The position numbers and the translations under genes were made by a program. Below the pieces are notes generated by a model that made no database searches, was not told the origin of the DNA, and saw only the letters and a program-made list of their open reading frames with translations. DNA of 64,000 nt from JANOBD01 sp031411495 (lineage in GTDB: Bacteria > Planctomycetota > Phycisphaerae > Tepidisphaerales > Tepidisphaeraceae): positions 12,609 to 76,608 of the forward strand of contig JANOBD010000101.1 in NCBI GenBank assembly GCA_031411495.1. The letters are read 5' to 3'. Within the stretch, counting starts at the first letter, position 1; each line of letters starts with the position of its first letter. This document shows, piece after piece, positions 61,222 through 64,000 of the stretch.

Positions 61222-63288
61222 TTGCGAAGGGCACAGGCAATCTCGCTGATCTGGCGCCTGAACCTGACGGCGCTGTGGGCACTCATTGCCACCGTGAGCG
61301 TCATCGCCGGCCTGACGCTGCGCGACTGGACGTGGAAAACCTCTGCCCCCATCCGGTTCTATGGTGATGTCGGCAACGCCCTCAACGTCGGCCGAACGAC
61401 CGTGCTGGGCGCGATTGCCTTCCAGTACGGCAAGACGCCCGAGCCGCCGGGCTGGGCAGGGCTCTGGAAGTCGTACCTCGGCCGGTACGACGCAGAATAC
61501 AATCGCTTCAGCCCGCAGCCGGACGGCCAGCCCGTCCCGAGCCGGCGCTACAGCATCGACTATCCGCCGGGCCGGTTGCTGATCGCTTCGGCGTGGGCGA
61601 TGCACATCACCCGCGAAGTTCCGCCGGGCCAGACGCGGCCGCGCGGGATGGTGAGCGGATACGACGACGCGTTCGCCACGCCGCTCCGCGACATCAACAT
61701 CGGCCACGAGTTTGCCGCCGCGCTCGCGACGTTTTTCCTCACCCGGCGAATCCTGTTGAACGCAAATCGCCGGCTCTTCGCCAGCGAGGCGCTCGCGATG
61801 CTCGCGGCACTGCTCGTCTGGTTCAACCCCGCGTTGATCCTCAACGCCCACGGCTGGCCACAGTGGGAAGCGTGGGTGCTGCCGTATACGCTTTGGGCGG
61901 CGTACTTCGCGCTGATCGACTGCTGGCTCTTCGCCGGCGTGCTGATTGCCGTCGGCGCGATGTTGAAGGGGCAAGTCCTGCTCTTCATGCCGATCCTGCC
62001 GCTCTGGGCACTCTTCGCGTGGCGGTGGGGCGCCTTGCTGCGGCTGGCGAGCGGATTCTTCGCGGCCGCCGCGTTGCTCCTCTCGCCGTGGCTGCTCCGC
62101 GACGCGTTGCCCGCGATCTGGGTGGTCGGCGGAACGCTGGCGTTCGCACTGTCGCTCATCCTTCTTCGTCGCCGCGGTTCACGGCTCTCGCCGGTTGCGC
62201 TGGCGGCGCTCGCGGGTTGGATCGCTTCGCCGCTGCTGGCGACTGCGGTTCATCCCAGGCTCCTGATCGCCAGCGGCATCGCGACGTTTCTCGCGGCGGC
62301 ATTACTGCTCATCCTGCCGCGCCGGGCGATATGGACGTTCCCGATCCTCGCCGTGTGTATGCTCTGCCTTACCGCGATCCTGCCGACCTCGCTCGGCCAC
62401 TGGATCAACGCCGCGCCGCCGCGGTGGCTGTCGATCGCGATGCCGCGCTGGCGGTTCTCGAACGATTTCGCGTTCGATTCCGGCACGGTGAAAATCGTGT
62501 TTGGCGTGCTTTGTGCGATCGGCGGCGTTGCGCTTCTTGCCCGCAGGCGCTTCGCGCTGCCGGCAACCGTTGCGGCCTTCGCGGCGCTGGCTTTTCTCGC
62601 GGCGCTGGCGTTCAACGGATCTTTCGCGTGGCTTCATGTCGGATTCCAGACCGAGCGTTACGACACGCTGTTCATGGGCCGCGTGAGCAATCTGCCGGCG
62701 ATCCTCGCGGAGTTCTACAACCTCGGTGTCGACACGCCGGTGTCCAACTTCGGCTGCTTCTCGACGCCAATCCTGCTGAGCCCGCTGCTCAAAGCGATCG
62801 CCGGCATCGGGCTGGCGCTGTGTGCGCTGTCGTTTTCGATCCAGACGCGTCGAAAGGATCCGAACGCGCTCATCGCCTTCGCGGCCGCGTGGACGCTGCT
62901 CTACGCGCTGCTGCCGCAGATGCACGAGCGCTATCTCACGTGGGGCGCAGTCGTGTCGGCGATGCTGGTCGCACGCGGCATCGGCGGGCTGCTCGTTCAT
63001 CTCACGCTCACCGCGATCCAGTTCGCGATGCTGATCTTCGCAATGTCCTCGAGCCACGGCCGCGGCGAACAGTTCATTGCGCTCGCGTGGTGGACCGACG
63101 TCTTCCGCGGCATGCAGCCGGCAATCGGGTACGTCGTGCTCACGCTGGCGATCGTGATGGTGGTCTGGTCGTTCCGCAGGAGCGTGCCGAAACAGGTGGT
63201 CATCCGACGCGCGGCGGCGCCCCGGCTGTTGCCGCGCGCGGCCGCTTCGGTGGTGCCGAAATCCCAGCTGACCAAGGTGCCCGCTTGA
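61222..63288 (+). CDS. GT-C-type polytopic membrane protein
   Basis: 688 residues with about 12 hydrophobic helices. It carries GT-C-like landmarks: acidic/aromatic first loop (RDWTWKTSAPIRFYGDVGN), YPPGRLLIASAW, HGWPQWEAWVLPYTLW, MLKGQVLLFMPILPLW and QMHERYLTW near the end. These recall mannosyltransferase/ALG-like or DUF2029 enzymes acting on polyprenyl-linked sugars. The last 60 residues are basic and cytoplasmic. Start TTG 61222 is weak (no ribosome-binding site); the first in-frame ATG would remove a helix. Substrate unknown. Confidence 0.7.
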   Translation: MRRAQAISLIWRLNLTALWALIATVSVIAGLTLRDWTWKTSAPIRFYGDVGNALNVGRTTVLGAIAFQYGKTPEPPGWAGLWKSYLGRYDAEYNRFSPQPDGQPVPSRRYSIDYPPGRLLIASAWAMHITREVPPGQTRPRGMVSGYDDAFATPLRDINIGHEFAAALATFFLTRRILLNANRRLFASEALAMLAALLVWFNPALILNAHGWPQWEAWVLPYTLWAAYFALIDCWLFAGVLIAVGAMLKGQVLLFMPILPLWALFAWRWGALLRLASGFFAAAALLLSPWLLRDALPAIWVVGGTLAFALSLILLRRRGSRLSPVALAALAGWIASPLLATAVHPRLLIASGIATFLAAALLLILPRRAIWTFPILAVCMLCLTAILPTSLGHWINAAPPRWLSIAMPRWRFSNDFAFDSGTVKIVFGVLCAIGGVALLARRRFALPATVAAFAALAFLAALAFNGSFAWLHVGFQTERYDTLFMGRVSNLPAILAEFYNLGVDTPVSNFGCFSTPILLSPLLKAIAGIGLALCALSFSIQTRRKDPNALIAFAAAWTLLYALLPQMHERYLTWGAVVSAMLVARGIGGLLVHLTLTAIQFAMLIFAMSSSHGRGEQFIALAWWTDVFRGMQPAIGYVVLTLAIVMVVWSFRRSVPKQVVIRRAAAPRLLPRAAASVVPKSQLTKVPA

Positions 63289-63360
63289 CCGTGGCAACGT
63301 CGCCCGGATTTCTGCGGGTGCGTAACTTCAATACGTTCAGCTAGAAAGTCAGGAGCAGAC

Positions 63361-63741
63361 ATGGAAATGGTGAAAGACGCACTCAACTGGTTCGAGATTC
63401 CCGTGGCCGACTTCGATCGCGCGAAGAAGTTCTACGGCACGATTTTCGATTTCGACATGCCCGAGATGATGATGGGCCCGAACCGCATGGGCTTCTTCCT
63501 GCACGAGCGCGGCAAGGGCGTCGGCGGCGCGATCATCCTCGAGAGCGGCCGCAAACCCAGCGACCATGGCACGCTCGTCTACCTCGCCGCCGGCGCAGAC
63601 CTCGGCGTCGTGCTAAACCGCGTGAAAGCCGCGGGCGGCAGCGTGACCGTCGCCAAGCGCGAAGTCGCGCCGGGAATGGGCTTCGTCGGCCTGTTCAAGG
63701 ACAGCGAGGGGAATCTCGTCGGGCTGCATTCGATGGGGTGA
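63361..63741 (+). CDS. VOC-superfamily (glyoxalase/bleomycin-resistance-like) protein
   Basis: 126 residues, one VOC module pair: LNWFEIPVADFDRAKKFYGTIFDFDM and LVYLAAGADLGVVLNRVKAAGGSVTVAKREVAPGMGFVGLFKDSEGNLVGLHS. The first metal His of classical glyoxalases is replaced (WFEIPV), and the last box has GNLVGLHS rather than GNxxEL. Small cytoplasmic protein; substrate unknown. AGGAG 7 nt before the ATG. Confidence 0.9.
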   Translation: MEMVKDALNWFEIPVADFDRAKKFYGTIFDFDMPEMMMGPNRMGFFLHERGKGVGGAIILESGRKPSDHGTLVYLAAGADLGVVLNRVKAAGGSVTVAKREVAPGMGFVGLFKDSEGNLVGLHSMG

Positions 63742-63756
63742 TCGAAGAAATTTGAA

Positions 63757-63780
63757 CCACGAAGCCACGAAGACACGAAG
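63757..63780. repeat. Octamer tandem repeat (CCACGAAG)
   Basis: CCACGAAG, CCACGAAG, ACACGAAG in direct succession. This 'ACGAAG' wording is typical of dispersed intergenic repeats in planctomycetes and related bacteria. Confidence 0.8.
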
Positions 63781-63931
63781 CTGCAACTTCGCGTCATTCA
63801 CTCTTGTCGCTTTTCAGGATGAACAACAGAGATCAGAGAGATAAGGGAGATGCGCCTGCGCAACGTTCCGCTTCTCGCGCGGTGTGATTCATTCCTTCTC
63901 TAAAGCGGATCGCGGGTTGTTGTAGCGGGTG

Positions 63932-64000
63932 CCCCGGGGCAACGTACTCGTTGACCCGCGTTTGGAGCATGTGGCGCGGGTCAGGCGTACCTGCCCCGGG
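63932..64000. repeat. Large imperfect palindrome at window end
   Basis: Left arm CCCCGGGGCAACGTACTCGT followed by TGACCCGCG (63932-63960) and right arm CGCGGGTCAGGCGTACCTG followed by CCCCGGG (63975-64000) pair along about 26 bp with a 14-nt loop. Two mismatches/bulges. The size suits a MITE- or REP-like element; it may continue past the window. Confidence 0.7.

Larger units (their letters stand above)
63742..64000. other. Repeat-rich end of the window
   Basis: 259 bp without a gene: octamer tandem repeats at 63757-63780, then an unstructured stretch and a long hairpin at 63932-64000 cut by the window edge. Confidence 0.5.

Noticed and set aside
1..64000. Prophage, insertion sequence or integrative element
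   Set aside because: No integrase, transposase, phage structural gene or attachment-like repeats; gene content is ordinary chromosomal.

Overview
This window is GC-rich bacterial chromosome and most likely comes from a planctomycete of the class Phycisphaerae. The evidence is the combination of surface-protein signatures: PEP-CTERM tails ending in RRRK/RRRM, the 'FDDLLALAQ-Y' type of dockerin-like EF-hand tail, LEPR-XLL-like N-termini (SLESRRLL, LELRQML), and a pseudopilin with GFTLVEVLVVIGIIALL beside a LamG/PEP-CTERM protein. No rRNA, tRNA, CRISPR array, transposase or phage gene was recognised. The taxonomic call is inference from these signatures.

Layout. 1-4 kb: end of a probable HhH/endonuclease III-like gene, hisG, a small membrane ORF, yebC and a cysteine-synthase-type PLP enzyme. 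4-10 kb: a secretome block with a pseudopilin, a LamG PEP-CTERM protein, a BNR-type beta-propeller and a PEP-CTERM sorbosone-dehydrogenase-like propeller. 10-18 kb: rsmE, an AAA_28-type ATPase, an ABC exporter half-transporter, a nitronate monooxygenase, a divergent transketolase and a DUF1963 protein. 18-30 kb: an FG-GAP propeller, a GT39-like membrane glycosyltransferase carrying an in-frame repeat insertion, a 1084-residue LEPR-XLL/dockerin surface protein with a ruined zincin motif, typA, and a HAF-repeat/dockerin/PEP-CTERM protein. 30-40 kb: a YdjY-like lipid- or Sec-exported protein, a PilZ protein, a metallophosphoesterase and a giant 2461-residue FHA/coiled-coil membrane scaffold. 40-50 kb: a methyltransferase, an L-fucose/L-arabinose isomerase-like enzyme, an alpha/beta hydrolase, a membrane cytochrome c, a DUF429 protein, a GNAT, an RsbU-type phosphatase, an aldo/keto reductase and crcB. 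50-64 kb: rho with a long leader and an intrinsic terminator, two DUF2127 paralogues flanking a class B-like acid phosphatase and a TPR protein, a fasciclin/ECF sigma/RskA-type anti-sigma locus, a cupin, a GmhA-like isomerase, a degenerate PilZ protein, a GT-C-type membrane protein and a VOC protein.

How the genes work together. Most are single transcription units with alternating strands. The clearest functional units are (i) the fasciclin-sigma-anti-sigma locus, which has the same parts as the mycobacterial SigK/RskA-MPT70/83 regulon, (ii) the 4-10 kb extracellular block, probably concerned with surface-attached or secreted polysaccharide handling, and (iii) the giant FHA scaffold with a small beta-rich protein immediately downstream. 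Many genes without a Shine-Dalgarno sequence have a TAnnnT hexamer 6-13 nt before the start codon, suggesting near-leaderless transcription.

The best candidates for something undescribed are the giant FHA scaffold, the fasciclin/sigma locus outside Actinobacteria, the repeat inserted in frame in the GT39 gene, and the pseudo-metalloprotease surface protein.
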